This document shows, piece by piece, positions 8,908-18,090 of a stretch of DNA of 64,000 nucleotides. The position numbers and the translations under genes were made by a program. The notes beneath the pieces were generated by a model. It saw only the letters and a program-made list of their open reading frames with translations. It did no database searches and had not been told where the DNA came from. Origin of the DNA: an uncultured bacterium (GTDB taxonomy: Bacteria; Actinomycetota; Coriobacteriia; Coriobacteriales; Coriobacteriaceae); assembly GCA_905214105.1 (NCBI GenBank), contig CAJMKK010000006.1, positions 62,001 to 126,000 of the forward strand. Direction: 5' to 3'. Position 1 is the first letter of the stretch. Each line of letters starts with the position of its first letter.

Positions 8908-9291
8908 ATGAGTGACTTGCTCAACCCTGCGAATCTCATCGTGCTGGCCGTCATTGCCGTCGGCATGTTTTTTGGGCTGCGTCGCATTGCGGCGTCGACG
9001 CATGGAAAGAGCTGTTGCAGTGATGGCGCGAGCGGCAAGAAAGCCAAGAAGGTTGTGGTGGCAGACACCGACGAGTCCCACTATCCCTATAGCGATGAGC
9101 TGCTCATCGGCGGCATGAGCTGTGACGGCTGCGCTCAGAACGTAGCCAATGCCCTCAATGCACTGGACGGCGTGTGGGCTACGGTGACGTATGCGGACCA
9201 CACAGCACGCGTACGCTCGAAGCTCCCGGTTGATCGCGACACACTCGAGACGGCGGTGAGGGGCGCGGGCTATTACGTTATGAAAATGTAG
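8908..9291 (+). CDS. membrane-anchored HMA (copper-chaperone-like) protein
   Basis: 127 residues. An N-terminal helix (about residues 8-28, NLIVLAVIAVGMFFGL) is followed by a KSCCSDG Cys pair and a heavy-metal-associated domain from about residue 67 with GGMSCDGCAQNV (CxxC metal site) and the ferredoxin-like end RGAGYYVMKM. The arrangement suggests a membrane-tethered chaperone handing Cu(I) to a transporter elsewhere. The frame is open from 8893, but ATG 8908 after GAAAGGGG is preferred. The CsoR-like palindrome upstream supports copper induction; direct binding of copper is inferred. Confidence 0.85.
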   Translation: MSDLLNPANLIVLAVIAVGMFFGLRRIAASTHGKSCCSDGASGKKAKKVVVADTDESHYPYSDELLIGGMSCDGCAQNVANALNALDGVWATVTYADHTARVRSKLPVDRDTLETAVRGAGYYVMKM

Positions 9292-9564
9292 GCGTTGCCC
9301 TCTCCGGTGGATACCGGCCTCCTGCTCATTGCGACTATCGACATCCAAAAATTTGCGTAAAAAATAACCTTTAGATGCGGTAAAAGTGGAGTTTGGTGAC
9401 GGTTTGCGCGGAATTCGCTACCAATCGAGCATCTATTAACCCGTCCAAAAAATTACAGGTGTATATTTATACGCTGATTATTGCTGTGCTCAGATTGCAA
9501 TTAACCGTGGACAGAAATGAAGAATGCTAAAGCTGGGCTTTAGGACAGGGGAGGTTATAGCCTT

Positions 9565-12102
9565 ATGAGACGAGTGGGAGCACTTGGCTTGGTGGCAGCG
9601 CTTGCCGCTATCTTGGTATCGCCGCTGCCGGCGCATGCCGAAGACGCTTCGGGTGCCGTTACCTACAATGCGGGAAATGGATATTCCTTTGAGAAGCTCT
9701 CGCATCCTACGGTAGGAACGTCGCAGCCGGATGGTATCGTCGACTACCAGGGTAACGGTGCCGTTGCCGTTCCGGGCGCCGATGGTAACACGGCCAACAA
9801 CGAAGGCGATCGCGGCCAGAGCTACACTTGGGCGGCTGCGAGCTATGGTGACTGGCTTTATGTGGGCACCTGCTATGCGGCGATGGGCAACACACTGACG
9901 CTCATGAACGGCACGCTGGGCGATTCCTTTGATGCCGAGACCATGCGCCTGACGCTGGAGGCCATGTTTAACGGCACGTTCTTCTATGGACAGCAGAAGG
10001 AGGACGGCACGGCCGACAAGGACAGCGGCGGCATCTTGGTTAAGATCAATACCAAGACCGGTGAGACCAAGCTGCTACTCTCTGAATCGCTCAACGGCGT
10101 CGGTCCTTTGTTCCGCAATGCCGTGAGCTATAAGGGTAAGCTCTATTTCTGCGGCAGCGTCAGGACCAATGGCGGCAAAAGCGGCCTGCCTGCTGTATAT
10201 GAGATCGATCCTAAGACGGATGATTGGAAAGTTGTCTATCAGGGCCTTTCGAGCGCGGACGATTACCGCGATGCCTACAAGCAGGGCATTTCTACCGGTA
10301 TCCGCGGCATGTGCGTCCATGATGGCCAGCTCGTCATCAGTAATGTGGGTAAAGACGCGAACGGTAATTTTGTGTCGACAATCCTGACGTCGTCTGACCC
10401 CTCGAAGGGCCAGGACAGCTTCACCGAGATTGCCAACTCGGGCACGCTGTTTAACTATCCGGCGATTCGCTATAAGGACAGCATCTACGGCGGTGCCATT
10501 TGGGATATGGTCTCGTACAATGGCCATCTCTATGCCACCATCTGCACCGGTACGCCCGAGAACGCTCCCGATGATAATTCCATGCAGTCGTTCGCCATGG
10601 TCCGTGGCGACAAGAACGCCGACGGCAGCTATGAGTGGACTCCCATTGTTGGCGATAAGGCGGACGGTGCAAAGTACTGCTTTGGCATCGATCCTGCCCG
10701 CACCCGTTCTGGTGCTGCCAACCTCATCGTCTACAACGACTACCTCTATATCGGTGAATACAACGACGAGGAGATTGCTCTCGAGCGCATCCTGTTCAAC
10801 AAGTCCAACACCGAAGAGGGCGGCAAGAGCGGCATGGGTGGCGTTGACTGCTCGTTTGTGAATGCCAATCTTGAGCAGTCGGTCAACATCTATCGCATGG
10901 ACAAGAACGAGAACATGGAGCTCGTCGTTGGCGATCCCACCGAGATGTTCTCCGAGAAGAATGGCAACGGCCCTCTTTCCGGCCTGGCTTCGGGCTTTGG
11001 CCGAAACGAGAACCAGTACATTTGGCGCATGCAGAAGTTCGACGGCAAGCTGTATATCGGTACCTTTGATACCGCGAGCCTGCTCGAGCCGATCGGCCAG
11101 TTCTCCAATGGCGACATTATCGATATGACGCCCGAGGAGTGGAACTCTCAGGTTCAGCGCCTTAGGGACCTGCTCGATCACCTGCTCGACAAGAAATCGC
11201 CTGACGACCCCATCGTTCCCGTGAACACGCTTGCGGACGATGATTCAAACGAGGCCGTCGAGGTCGATGACGAGAAGGCTGAGGCCATCGAGGCCGATGA
11301 CGAGAAGACCGAGGTCGCTAAGGGCTTTGGCGACCTGAGCGATGCGCTGGAGGATGCCGCGGGCGACCTTTGCGATCAGGCCGCGACGATGTCCCAGGAC
11401 GTTGAGGACGACGCCGCTTACGTCCAGAAGATCGATGGCGAGATCGCGTACTTCAAGTCCTTTGCCGACCAGTATCAGGACATGCTCGATAGCTATGAGA
11501 GCCTGAAGCAGCAGTACGAGGATGCCTATGGCACCGAGCTGCCGGGCGATATTCAGGATGCGCTCGATAAGCTGCTGAGTAAGGAGAACCTCAAGAAGCT
11601 GCAGAGTGTCCTTACGTGCATGTCTTACCTTCGCAATGCCGAGCGTGGCTTTGATATGTATGTGACCGAGGACGGCGTGAACTTTACGACGCTGACGACC
11701 AATGGCTTTAACGATCCGTATAACCATGGTCTGCGCACCTTTGCGGTGACCAACCAGGGTCTGTGCCTCGGTACCGCCAACCCGTTCAATGGCTGCCAGG
11801 TTTGGATCCAGCGCAAGGAGAATTCTGAGAATCCGATTGATCCCGGTACTCCGGATCCGACGGAACCCACCAATCCTTCGCAGCCGGGTGGCGGCGATCA
11901 GCCTGGTGGCAGCCAGACGGGCGGCAACGGCCAGTCGAGCAGCACCACGACGACCGTTTCGACGACCACTAAGAAGACTCCGAAGGACGGCTCGCTGCCT
12001 CACGCTGGCGACTCGACCCTCACGCTGGTCTTGGGATTGCTGGTTGCAGCTGCCGCAGTGCTTGGCATTGCTCTCGTCTTGCGCAAGCGTTCTCGTCGCT
12101 AG
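9565..12102 (+). CDS. large secreted, sortase-anchored surface protein
   Basis: 845 residues. A signal peptide (about residues 1-26, ending AHA) is followed by about 480 residues rich in Kelch/propeller-like beta strands (WLYVGTCY, GKLYFCGSV, LYIGEYNDEEI, GKLYIGTFDTASL), an acidic helical, probably coiled-coil segment (about 530-690), a further strand region, a Pro/Gly/Gln linker, a Ser/Thr run and a cell-wall sorting tail: LPHAGD, hydrophobic helix, RKRSRR. LPHAG departs from the usual LPXTG. The beta-propeller reading is inferred from repeat spacing. ATG 9565 follows GGGGAGG. The stop overlaps the convergent yolD-like stop within a shared CTAG. Confidence 0.85.
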   Translation: MRRVGALGLVAALAAILVSPLPAHAEDASGAVTYNAGNGYSFEKLSHPTVGTSQPDGIVDYQGNGAVAVPGADGNTANNEGDRGQSYTWAAASYGDWLYVGTCYAAMGNTLTLMNGTLGDSFDAETMRLTLEAMFNGTFFYGQQKEDGTADKDSGGILVKINTKTGETKLLLSESLNGVGPLFRNAVSYKGKLYFCGSVRTNGGKSGLPAVYEIDPKTDDWKVVYQGLSSADDYRDAYKQGISTGIRGMCVHDGQLVISNVGKDANGNFVSTILTSSDPSKGQDSFTEIANSGTLFNYPAIRYKDSIYGGAIWDMVSYNGHLYATICTGTPENAPDDNSMQSFAMVRGDKNADGSYEWTPIVGDKADGAKYCFGIDPARTRSGAANLIVYNDYLYIGEYNDEEIALERILFNKSNTEEGGKSGMGGVDCSFVNANLEQSVNIYRMDKNENMELVVGDPTEMFSEKNGNGPLSGLASGFGRNENQYIWRMQKFDGKLYIGTFDTASLLEPIGQFSNGDIIDMTPEEWNSQVQRLRDLLDHLLDKKSPDDPIVPVNTLADDDSNEAVEVDDEKAEAIEADDEKTEVAKGFGDLSDALEDAAGDLCDQAATMSQDVEDDAAYVQKIDGEIAYFKSFADQYQDMLDSYESLKQQYEDAYGTELPGDIQDALDKLLSKENLKKLQSVLTCMSYLRNAERGFDMYVTEDGVNFTTLTTNGFNDPYNHGLRTFAVTNQGLCLGTANPFNGCQVWIQRKENSENPIDPGTPDPTEPTNPSQPGGGDQPGGSQTGGNGQSSSTTTTVSTTTKKTPKDGSLPHAGDSTLTLVLGLLVAAAAVLGIALVLRKRSRR

Positions 12103-12524
12103 GCTCGACCACGCAGCTCGATGCCTTGGATGTCGTCGAAGTTGATGGCGATATCCCTGAGTTTGAGCAGCTTGAATGCGGGTAACACTTCGTCGAGGAT
12201 GCCCGTGCGGCTACGATAGCCGTACATATCGTAATAGGTGACGCGCACCAAGTCGCCGCGTTTGAGGCCCTCGAGCTTTTTCGAAAGCTCGAGGGCTTTT
12301 TCTTCCGTGAGTTCGCATTTGGGCTCAACAGTGATTTCTTGTTTGCGCACGAGCTCGTAGTATCCCGTGAGGGCGGCAAAGGGCATAAACTGCGCGGCAC
12401 GGCCGGCGCGGACGGCGCCGTTGGCGGTGAGCTTGGGGTCGGAGGAGCGACGTCTTCCCTCGGGGTCCGCTAGACGTTCAAAAGGCGTCGGTGGCCGCAT
12501 CGGCTGTTGTTGGGACTTAGGCAC
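12099..12524 (-). CDS. YolD-like protein
   Basis: 141 residues matching the YolD-like family: an early RAGRAAQFMPFAALTGYYE motif, a central helix ITVEPKCELTEEKALELSKK and a C-terminal small barrel (GDLVRVTYYDMYGYRSRTG, INFDDIQGI). YolD-like proteins sit beside Y-family polymerases of the UvrX/UmuC type, and are thought to act as UmuD-like partners; that role is inferred. The start overlaps the 3' end of the polymerase gene by 8 bases, so the two are translationally coupled and share the SOS-type promoter. Confidence 0.85.
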   Translation of the reverse strand: MPKSQQQPMRPPTPFERLADPEGRRRSSDPKLTANGAVRAGRAAQFMPFAALTGYYELVRKQEITVEPKCELTEEKALELSKKLEGLKRGDLVRVTYYDMYGYRSRTGILDEVLPAFKLLKLRDIAINFDDIQGIELRGRA

Positions 12525-14022
12525 GATGTCCTCCTACCTGATCGTTGCGTTCGCGTGCGGTGGCGCTGGCGGTGAAGCTTAATCCCTTGACGAGCGCGTT
12601 CTTGCCGTACTTGCCCTTCACGGCCAGGACAGCGCGCGCCAGGTCGCGCTCGCGCTCATCGGCCTTAACATCGCTGAACAGGTCGATAGTGGTAAATTCC
12701 TCGGGCATGAGGTTGCCAAATCCCAGGTTGATGCGCTTGACCGGTCGTTTGGGATCGACAGTCTGCGCCCAGAGCTCATCGAAATAGCCCATGATCTTCT
12801 TAAACGAATTGGTGCGCTCGGGCAGCTTGCGCGAGGCGTTGGAGTGCGCAAAGAGCGCGGCATAGCCACCACGCGGCTTGCCGCCGTGTTCGCCCACAAA
12901 GATGCCGTCAATCGCCTGTGCCTCTCGCACCAAACGTCGGCGTTCGTCGTCGCGTTGGACGGGCTTGGGCGCGCGGGGCGTGAGCTCGGGGCCGTCGGTT
13001 GCGGCGGGTTCGATGCTCGACGTGCTCGAACGCAAATGCCCGCATCCGTCTACATATTGTGCTGTGCCGCTGGCGTCGAGGCGGCGTATGTCGGCGCGCT
13101 CGCTCGCGTAGCCTACAAAGAGCGAGATACTGTTGCACACCACGTGCTTATCGACTAAGTCCAGCACAGCGTTGTCGACCATCTCGCGCAAGACGGTGTA
13201 GGCCTGTTCATAGGCATAGCCTTTCGAGAGCACCTGTCCTGTGGTAGTTGAGGTTGCCTGCGGGCGATAGGCCTGAATATCGGCGATAGTTGTCGGCTCG
13301 CGCCCAAAGGCGTGGTCGATAAGATACTCGGCATTGACGCCGAGCTCGTCGTAGAGCAGGTTTTCGTCGAGCGCCGCGACGCCCATCAGATCGTAGACGC
13401 CGTATTTTTCGAGTCGTGCTGCCACGCCGGGCCCAATGCCCCAGATGTCGGTGATGGGGCGATGGGGCCAGATCTCCTTGCGAAAGGTCTCGTCATCGAG
13501 TATGCCGATGCGGCTGGGTACGTGCTTGGCGGTAATGTCGAGTGCCACCTTGGCCTGGAATAGGTTGGGGCCGATGCCAACCGTTGCCGTGATGCCGGTG
13601 CGCGCCAGGACCTCGTCGCGCAACATGCAGGCGAAGCCTTCAGCGTCGGTGTGATAGAGGTCCAGATAGGGCGTCACGTCGATAAAGCATTCGTCGATGG
13701 AGTAGACGTGCACGTCCTGTGGGCTGACGAATTCCAGATAGATACCGTAGATTTGCGCCGACACCTCCATGTAGTGCTGCATGCGCGGTACGGCCTTGAT
13801 GTAGTCGATACCGTCGGGAATCTCGAACAGGCGACAGCGGTTATGGATTCCGAGGTCTTTCATGGCCTGTGTGATGGCAAGGCAGATGGTCGTGCGCCCG
13901 CGCGATTCGTCGGCAACGACCAGGTTGGTGGTGAGCGGGTCGAGACCGCGGTCGACGCACTCGACGCTGGCGTAGAACGTCTTGAGGTCGATGCAGATAT
14001 AGGTGTGACGCTCGTGTCCCAC
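12517..14022 (-). CDS. Y-family DNA polymerase (UmuC/UvrX-like)
   Basis: About 501 residues. Residues 5-17 (TYICIDLKTFYASVE) hold the first catalytic Asp and the steric-gate region. VYSIDECFIDVTPY (about 130) carries the second acidic pair. VGIGPNLFQAKVALDITAK and IWGIGPGVAARLEKYGV are the fingers and helix-hairpin-helix parts, and a little-finger domain follows. The frame is open to 14148 with three ATGs, none with a ribosome site; GTG 14022 has GGAGG just upstream and begins at the conserved core, so it is preferred. It performs lesion bypass. A LexA-type box 30 bases upstream and the coupled YolD gene indicate SOS control. Confidence 0.88.
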   Translation of the reverse strand: MGHERHTYICIDLKTFYASVECVDRGLDPLTTNLVVADESRGRTTICLAITQAMKDLGIHNRCRLFEIPDGIDYIKAVPRMQHYMEVSAQIYGIYLEFVSPQDVHVYSIDECFIDVTPYLDLYHTDAEGFACMLRDEVLARTGITATVGIGPNLFQAKVALDITAKHVPSRIGILDDETFRKEIWPHRPITDIWGIGPGVAARLEKYGVYDLMGVAALDENLLYDELGVNAEYLIDHAFGREPTTIADIQAYRPQATSTTTGQVLSKGYAYEQAYTVLREMVDNAVLDLVDKHVVCNSISLFVGYASERADIRRLDASGTAQYVDGCGHLRSSTSSIEPAATDGPELTPRAPKPVQRDDERRRLVREAQAIDGIFVGEHGGKPRGGYAALFAHSNASRKLPERTNSFKKIMGYFDELWAQTVDPKRPVKRINLGFGNLMPEEFTTIDLFSDVKADERERDLARAVLAVKGKYGKNALVKGLSFTASATARERNDQVGGHRA

Positions 14023-14051
14023 GCGTCCTCCCATCAAACACATGTTCTTAT

Positions 14052-14065
14052 CGAATACTTGTTCG
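14052..14065 (-). promoter_or_regulatory. LexA/SOS box
   Basis: CGAATACTTGTTCG differs by one base from the Gram-positive and actinobacterial SOS box CGAAC-N4-GTTCG. It lies 30 bases upstream of the Y-family polymerase start, the expected place for LexA repression. Confidence 0.75.
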
Positions 14066-14096
14066 ATAATACCCGCTCGTCCGGACATCGTCAAAA

Positions 14097-14130
14097 CCAA
14101 CCAAAAAGGGACTGGTTTGTTTTGGTAGGT
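14097..14130 (+). repeat. GGGACAGGTT-family intergenic repeat, copy 1
   Basis: Contains CCAAAAAGGGACTGG followed by TTTGTTTTGGTAGGT. It matches the copies at 14788-14863 and 56166-56200 with few differences and lies upstream of the polymerase gene. Confidence 0.6.
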
Positions 14131-14257
14131 ATGGTCGTGCGGCTGCATCGGGTTTTAACGCAGCCCTAAAGAGTGTGAAACAGCTCGGAAAACCTCGCTT
14201 CGTAGCATGGGTCTAACGATTGATACCGCCTATACGCACGGAAGGGTTGTGGGAAAG

Positions 14258-14782
14258 ATGGTCAATTGTGGGTTTGGTATGCCGACGCGCCTTGTTGCGG
14301 ATGGGGACGTGGCTCGCTGGTGCGGACGATTGGTCGCTCACTACGGTGGCACCAAGGCGCTGGTTGTGCTGGGTGGTGACAAGCACACGCGTGATGAGCT
14401 CGTTTCGGCGGCGCTGGGCTCGCTCGATCGCGCCCTGCTCGAACGCGTGCTCTTTCGCTGTGGCTCGGTTGGAGGCGATGGGGGAGGCGAGCTGGTCAAC
14501 GAGGCCGTGGCCCTGGCGACCGACGAGGGTGTGGACTTTGTCCTGGCGATCGGTGATGCCGATACAGCCGGCTTTGCGCGCGAGCTCGCCCACCGCATGG
14601 CGGCGCTCGATGCCGGTGAGGACGGTTTTGTCCCCTATGGATGCATTGTCTCGGAGGGCAAGGTGCCCGCTACGGTGGGAGCCGGCGAGGCTCCCGTTTT
14701 TGCCATCATCGCGCCCGAGCTGCTGGAGGGCATCGGGTCTCCTCTGCGTGAGTTGCTCGGCAGTGTGTGCGCTGCGGCCTAA
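14258..14782 (+). CDS. truncated iron-containing alcohol dehydrogenase-like protein
   Basis: 174 residues resembling only the N-terminal NAD-binding half of the Fe-ADH family. CGFGMPTRLVADGDVARW and ALVVLGGDKHTRDEL match the opening strands, and VDFVLAIGDADTAGFARELA sits where the family has its GGGS-x-D nucleotide loop, which is lost. The metal-binding C-terminal half is missing; a short GCIVSEGKVPATVG strand and a helix close the protein. The frame is open from 14207, but ATG 14258 (MVNCGFGMPTRL) starts at the conserved core. It is either decayed or re-purposed; dehydrogenase activity is unlikely. Confidence 0.6.
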   Translation: MVNCGFGMPTRLVADGDVARWCGRLVAHYGGTKALVVLGGDKHTRDELVSAALGSLDRALLERVLFRCGSVGGDGGGELVNEAVALATDEGVDFVLAIGDADTAGFARELAHRMAALDAGEDGFVPYGCIVSEGKVPATVGAGEAPVFAIIAPELLEGIGSPLRELLGSVCAAA

Positions 14783-14787
14783 TAATT

Positions 14788-14863
14788 GCCATAAAGGGAT
14801 GGGTTATTTTTGATTGGTAAAGCGTTTGACCTGCCAAAATAAACCTGTCCCTTTTTGGTCGGT
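14788..14863. repeat. GGGACAGGTT-family repeats, inverted pair
   Basis: A diverged forward copy (14788-14816, CCATAAAGGGATGGGTTATT) is followed by a close reverse copy (14831-14863, whose complement reads CCAAAAAGGGACAGG). The pair forms a palindrome-like unit between the Fe-ADH-like gene and pgi, like the paired repeats of REP/BIME elements. Confidence 0.6.
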
Positions 14864-14983
14864 CGCCGTTTGGGGGCCGATTGGCAACGCTCGCTGATTG
14901 CAGTCTTGACCTGCGCTAGAATAGAGATATCTGAATATCCGGGCGTGCATGGAGGTGTGCGCCCGTATGCTGAGGAGGACTTT

Positions 14984-16678
14984 ATGGCAACTGTTGCCGC
15001 ACCTATCGACGCCACGTCGACTGACGCTTGGAAGGCGCTCGAGGCTCATCAGGAGAAGCTCGAGGCCGAGGGTATCGACCTCAAGGCCTGGTTCGCCGCC
15101 GATCCCGAGCGTGTGAACAAGCTGAGCTTTGACGCCGGTGACCTGCACTTCGACCTGTCCAAGAACCTGGTGACCGACGAGACCGTCAAGCTGCTGTGCG
15201 ATCTTGCCCGCGAGGTGAAGCTCGAGGAGCGCCGTGACGCCATGTTCTCCGGCGAGCACATCAACACCACCGAGGACCGTGCCGTCCTGCACACCGCGCT
15301 GCGCCGCCCGGCTAGCGAGAAGGGGCAGCTCGTCGTCGACGGCCAGGACGTTGTCGCCGACGTGCACGAGGTCCTCGACCGCATGTACGCCTTCGCCGAG
15401 CGTGTGCGCTCCGGTGAGTGGAAGGGCGTTACCGGCAAGAAGATCGAGCACCTGGTGTCCATTGGCATCGGCGGCTCCGACCTGGGCCCGGTCATGGCGT
15501 ACGAGGCCCTGCGTCCCTATGCCGACGCCGGTATCGATTGCCGCTACATCTCCAACATCGACCCCAACGATCAGGCAGAGAAGCTCAAGGGCCTGGACCC
15601 CGAGACCACGCTTGTGATCATCGTCTCCAAGACCTTCACCACGCTCGAGACCCTCACCAACGCCCGCGAGGTCAAGACCTGGATGCTCGAGCAGCTCAAG
15701 GCTCAGGGCGCCATCGACGGCTCCGATGAGCAGAACGCCGAGGCCGTGGCAAAGCACTTCGTCGCTGTCTCCACCGCACTCGAGAAGGTTGAGGCCTTCG
15801 GTATCGACCCCGCCAACGCCTTCGGTTTCTGGAACTGGGTCGGCGGCCGTTATTCCGTTGACTCCGCCGTGGGCCTGTCGCTGATCGTCGTGCTCGGCCC
15901 CGAGCGCTTCCAGCAGTTCCTCGAGGGCTTCCACGCCATCGACGAGTACTTCTGCAACACCCCGCTCGAGAACAACGCCGTCGCGCTGATGGGCCTGCTC
16001 AACGTCTGGTACGTCAACTTCTTCGGTTCCAAGAGCCACGCCGTACTTCCGTACTGCCAGTACCTGCATCGTTTCCCGGCCTACCTGCAGCAGCTCACCA
16101 TGGAGTCCAACGGCAAGCACGTCCGCTGGGACGGCAGCGCCGTGACCTCCGATACCGGTGAGATCTTCTGGGGCGAGCCCGGCACCAACGGTCAGCACGC
16201 CTTCTACCAGCTGCTGCACCAGGGCACCGTGGTGGTCCCGGCCGATTTCATCGCCTTCGCCAATACTGCCAACCCTGCGACCGATAGTGGCCAGGACGTG
16301 CATGAGCTGTTCCTGGGCAACTTCCTGGCCCAGACCAAGGCGCTCGCCTTTGGCAAGACGGCCGACGAGGTTCGTGCCGAAGGCACGCCCGAGCAGATCG
16401 TTCCGGCCCGCTGCTTTGAGGGCAACCGTCCGACGACCTCGATCTTCGGCGATACGCTGACCCCGTTCGCGCTCGGCGAGCTCATCGCCCTGTACGAGCA
16501 CATCACGTTTGTCGAGGGCACGGTCTGGGGCATCGACTCCTACGACCAGTGGGGCGTTGAGCTGGGCAAGCAGCTTGCCAAGCAGATTACCCCGGCCTTC
16601 CACGACGACGCCGCCAAGGCCGAGCAGGACGCTTCGACCCAGGCGCTCATCGAGTTCTACCGCGCTCACCGCAAGTAG
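14984..16678 (+). CDS. pgi: glucose-6-phosphate isomerase
   Basis: 564-residue isomerase interconverting glucose-6-phosphate and fructose-6-phosphate. Signature stretches are [18 protein letters not shown] (about residue 160), [20 protein letters not shown] and [10 protein letters not shown] (phosphate site), [18 protein letters not shown], the [11 protein letters not shown] region with [18 protein letters not shown], and the C-terminal [13 protein letters not shown]. The frame is open from 14855, but GAGGAGG before ATG 14984 decides the start. It stands alone with its own terminator; its codon bias (strong use of C-ending codons) suggests high expression. Confidence 0.96.
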   Translation: MATVAAPIDATSTDAWKALEAHQEKLEAEGIDLKAWFAADPERVNKLSFDAGDLHFDLSKNLVTDETVKLLCDLAREVKLEERRDAMFSGEHINTTEDRAVLHTALRRPASEKGQLVVDGQDVVADVHEVLDRMYAFAERVRSGEWKGVTGKKIEHLVSIGIGGSDLGPVMAYEALRPYADAGIDCRYISNIDPNDQAEKLKGLDPETTLVIIVSKTFTTLETLTNAREVKTWMLEQLKAQGAIDGSDEQNAEAVAKHFVAVSTALEKVEAFGIDPANAFGFWNWVGGRYSVDSAVGLSLIVVLGPERFQQFLEGFHAIDEYFCNTPLENNAVALMGLLNVWYVNFFGSKSHAVLPYCQYLHRFPAYLQQLTMESNGKHVRWDGSAVTSDTGEIFWGEPGTNGQHAFYQLLHQGTVVVPADFIAFANTANPATDSGQDVHELFLGNFLAQTKALAFGKTADEVRAEGTPEQIVPARCFEGNRPTTSIFGDTLTPFALGELIALYEHITFVEGTVWGIDSYDQWGVELGKQLAKQITPAFHDDAAKAEQDASTQALIEFYRAHRK

Positions 16679-16708
16679 GATTCGCTGCGATAAGTAACGC
16701 ATAGCCGA

Positions 16709-16745
16709 CAAGGGCCCGTATCCGTTGGGATGCGGGCCCTTGCTG
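16709..16745 (+). terminator. terminator after pgi
   Basis: CAAGGGCCCGTATCC pairs with GGGATGCGGGCCCTTG around GTT, followed by CTGTTTG. It is placed 30 bases after the pgi stop and also faces the convergent gene ending at 16780. Confidence 0.8.
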
Positions 16746-16779
16746 TTTGTGGTCGAGCGTGGCGGACTGCGCGGCGTTG

Positions 16780-18090
16780 TTAATGGGCGAATTCGACCTG
16801 GGTGGTGTCTCGCTGCGCTTCGCGTAGTTCCCCGTACAGCGGATGGTCTTCGAGCCTAAAGCGTTCGACCTGCTCGGGGGCGCGACCGCGCACAAAGAGC
16901 CATGAGCGATCGATCGGCGTCGCCATAAGCGTGCTGGGCAATGCGTCGGCTCGGTCGGAAAACACTCGGGCGCTCTCGGGGTCTTGGAACGCCAGCACCA
17001 GATGCGCGTCGCAGTTGCCCATGATGGAGCGTGCGCGTGCCTCGCCGTAGAGCGAATCGAGCTGATTGGTCGACTGCAGCAGCAGCGTTGCCCAGATGTT
17101 GCGGCTTCGGATAATCGAGAGCACGTTGTCGATCTGGGGAATCTGCAGGTTTGCAAAGTCGTCGAGCATAAAGCGCACGGGCACGGGCAGGCTGCCGTCG
17201 GGCTGCTTGTCGGCCTCGCGTATGAGACCCATAAACGCCTGCGTAATAAAGAGGCTGGTCAGTGGGTCGAGATTGCGGTCGATATCGCTCACGGTTACAA
17301 ACAGGGCACAAGGGGCGTGTCCCATGGAGGCGAAGTCCACCTGGTGGCATTCCTGATAGAGCTGCGCCGCGCCGTCGAACCCCAGGCACATGACCTTTTC
17401 GGCAAGAATGCCGATGATACTCGCATGCATGCGCTCGGCGCTTTGCGTAATGGCGTAGCGGCGCCAGAGCGATAGGGCATAGCTTTGGGGGTCGGTCGTG
17501 ATCAGGTCGTCAAGCAATCGACCCGTGGCGCCATCCTCCAGGTGCTCGATGAGCTTGATGACCGAGCAGATCGTCTGCTCGTCGGCGGGCAGCTGCTCTG
17601 TGACGTAGGCGATGAAGCACGACAACAGGTTTGCTGCCGCATGGTCCCAAAATGGCTGGTTGTTGTCCTCGATAGGGCAGATTGCCTTTGCCACCGAGAG
17701 GATGTCCTGCTGGTTGGGCCTGCCGTCCGCCTTGCGGCGAATATGCCTCAGGGGATTGTAGCCGCAGCGCTCGACACTGTCGGGAAGGGCCGGGGCGTTG
17801 TTGAGGTCGGCAAAGTTGAGGCATTGCACATGGTAGCCGTGGGCCGCCAGCACGGGACCCACTTCGCGACAGAGCGTGCCCTTGGTATCGAGCACGATAT
17901 AGCTCGCGTTCATCTGCAGCAGGTTGGGCTTGAGGACGTTTCGGGTCTTGCCGGCTCCCGAGGGGCCGATCACGAGCGCGTTGTTGTTGAGCCCCGTTTG
18001 GCGGGTGTCGCAGGACAGCGAACGACCTTTGGCGAGGATGGTGGTCGATGCGGACTCGGGTGCGGTGAGTCGGCTGGCGAGGTTAGACAT
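16780..18090 (-). CDS. VirD4/TraG-type coupling ATPase, soluble form
   Basis: 436 residues of the TraG/VirD4 (type IV coupling protein) ATPase fold: ALVIGPSGAGKTRNVLKPNL (Walker A, about residue 38), SYIVLDTKGTLCREVG, PFWDHAAANLLSCFIAYV, FMLDDFANLQIPQID (Walker B) and the LLLQSTNQLDSLYG helix. The N-terminal membrane helices of conjugative coupling proteins are absent. AAGGAGG before ATG 18090 fixes the start, which overlaps the ClpP-like stop by 8 bases. No relaxase or mating-pore genes are near, so its cargo is unknown; it may be a conjugation remnant or a stand-alone pump or motor working with the protease. Confidence 0.8.
   Translation of the reverse strand: MSNLASRLTAPESASTTILAKGRSLSCDTRQTGLNNNALVIGPSGAGKTRNVLKPNLLQMNASYIVLDTKGTLCREVGPVLAAHGYHVQCLNFADLNNAPALPDSVERCGYNPLRHIRRKADGRPNQQDILSVAKAICPIEDNNQPFWDHAAANLLSCFIAYVTEQLPADEQTICSVIKLIEHLEDGATGRLLDDLITTDPQSYALSLWRRYAITQSAERMHASIIGILAEKVMCLGFDGAAQLYQECHQVDFASMGHAPCALFVTVSDIDRNLDPLTSLFITQAFMGLIREADKQPDGSLPVPVRFMLDDFANLQIPQIDNVLSIIRSRNIWATLLLQSTNQLDSLYGEARARSIMGNCDAHLVLAFQDPESARVFSDRADALPSTLMATPIDRSWLFVRGRAPEQVERFRLEDHPLYGELREAQRDTTQVEFAH

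Noticed and set aside
14804..16711. 635-residue minus-strand open frame opposite pgi
   Set aside because: Complement of a strongly codon-biased gene; no motif, no start signal.
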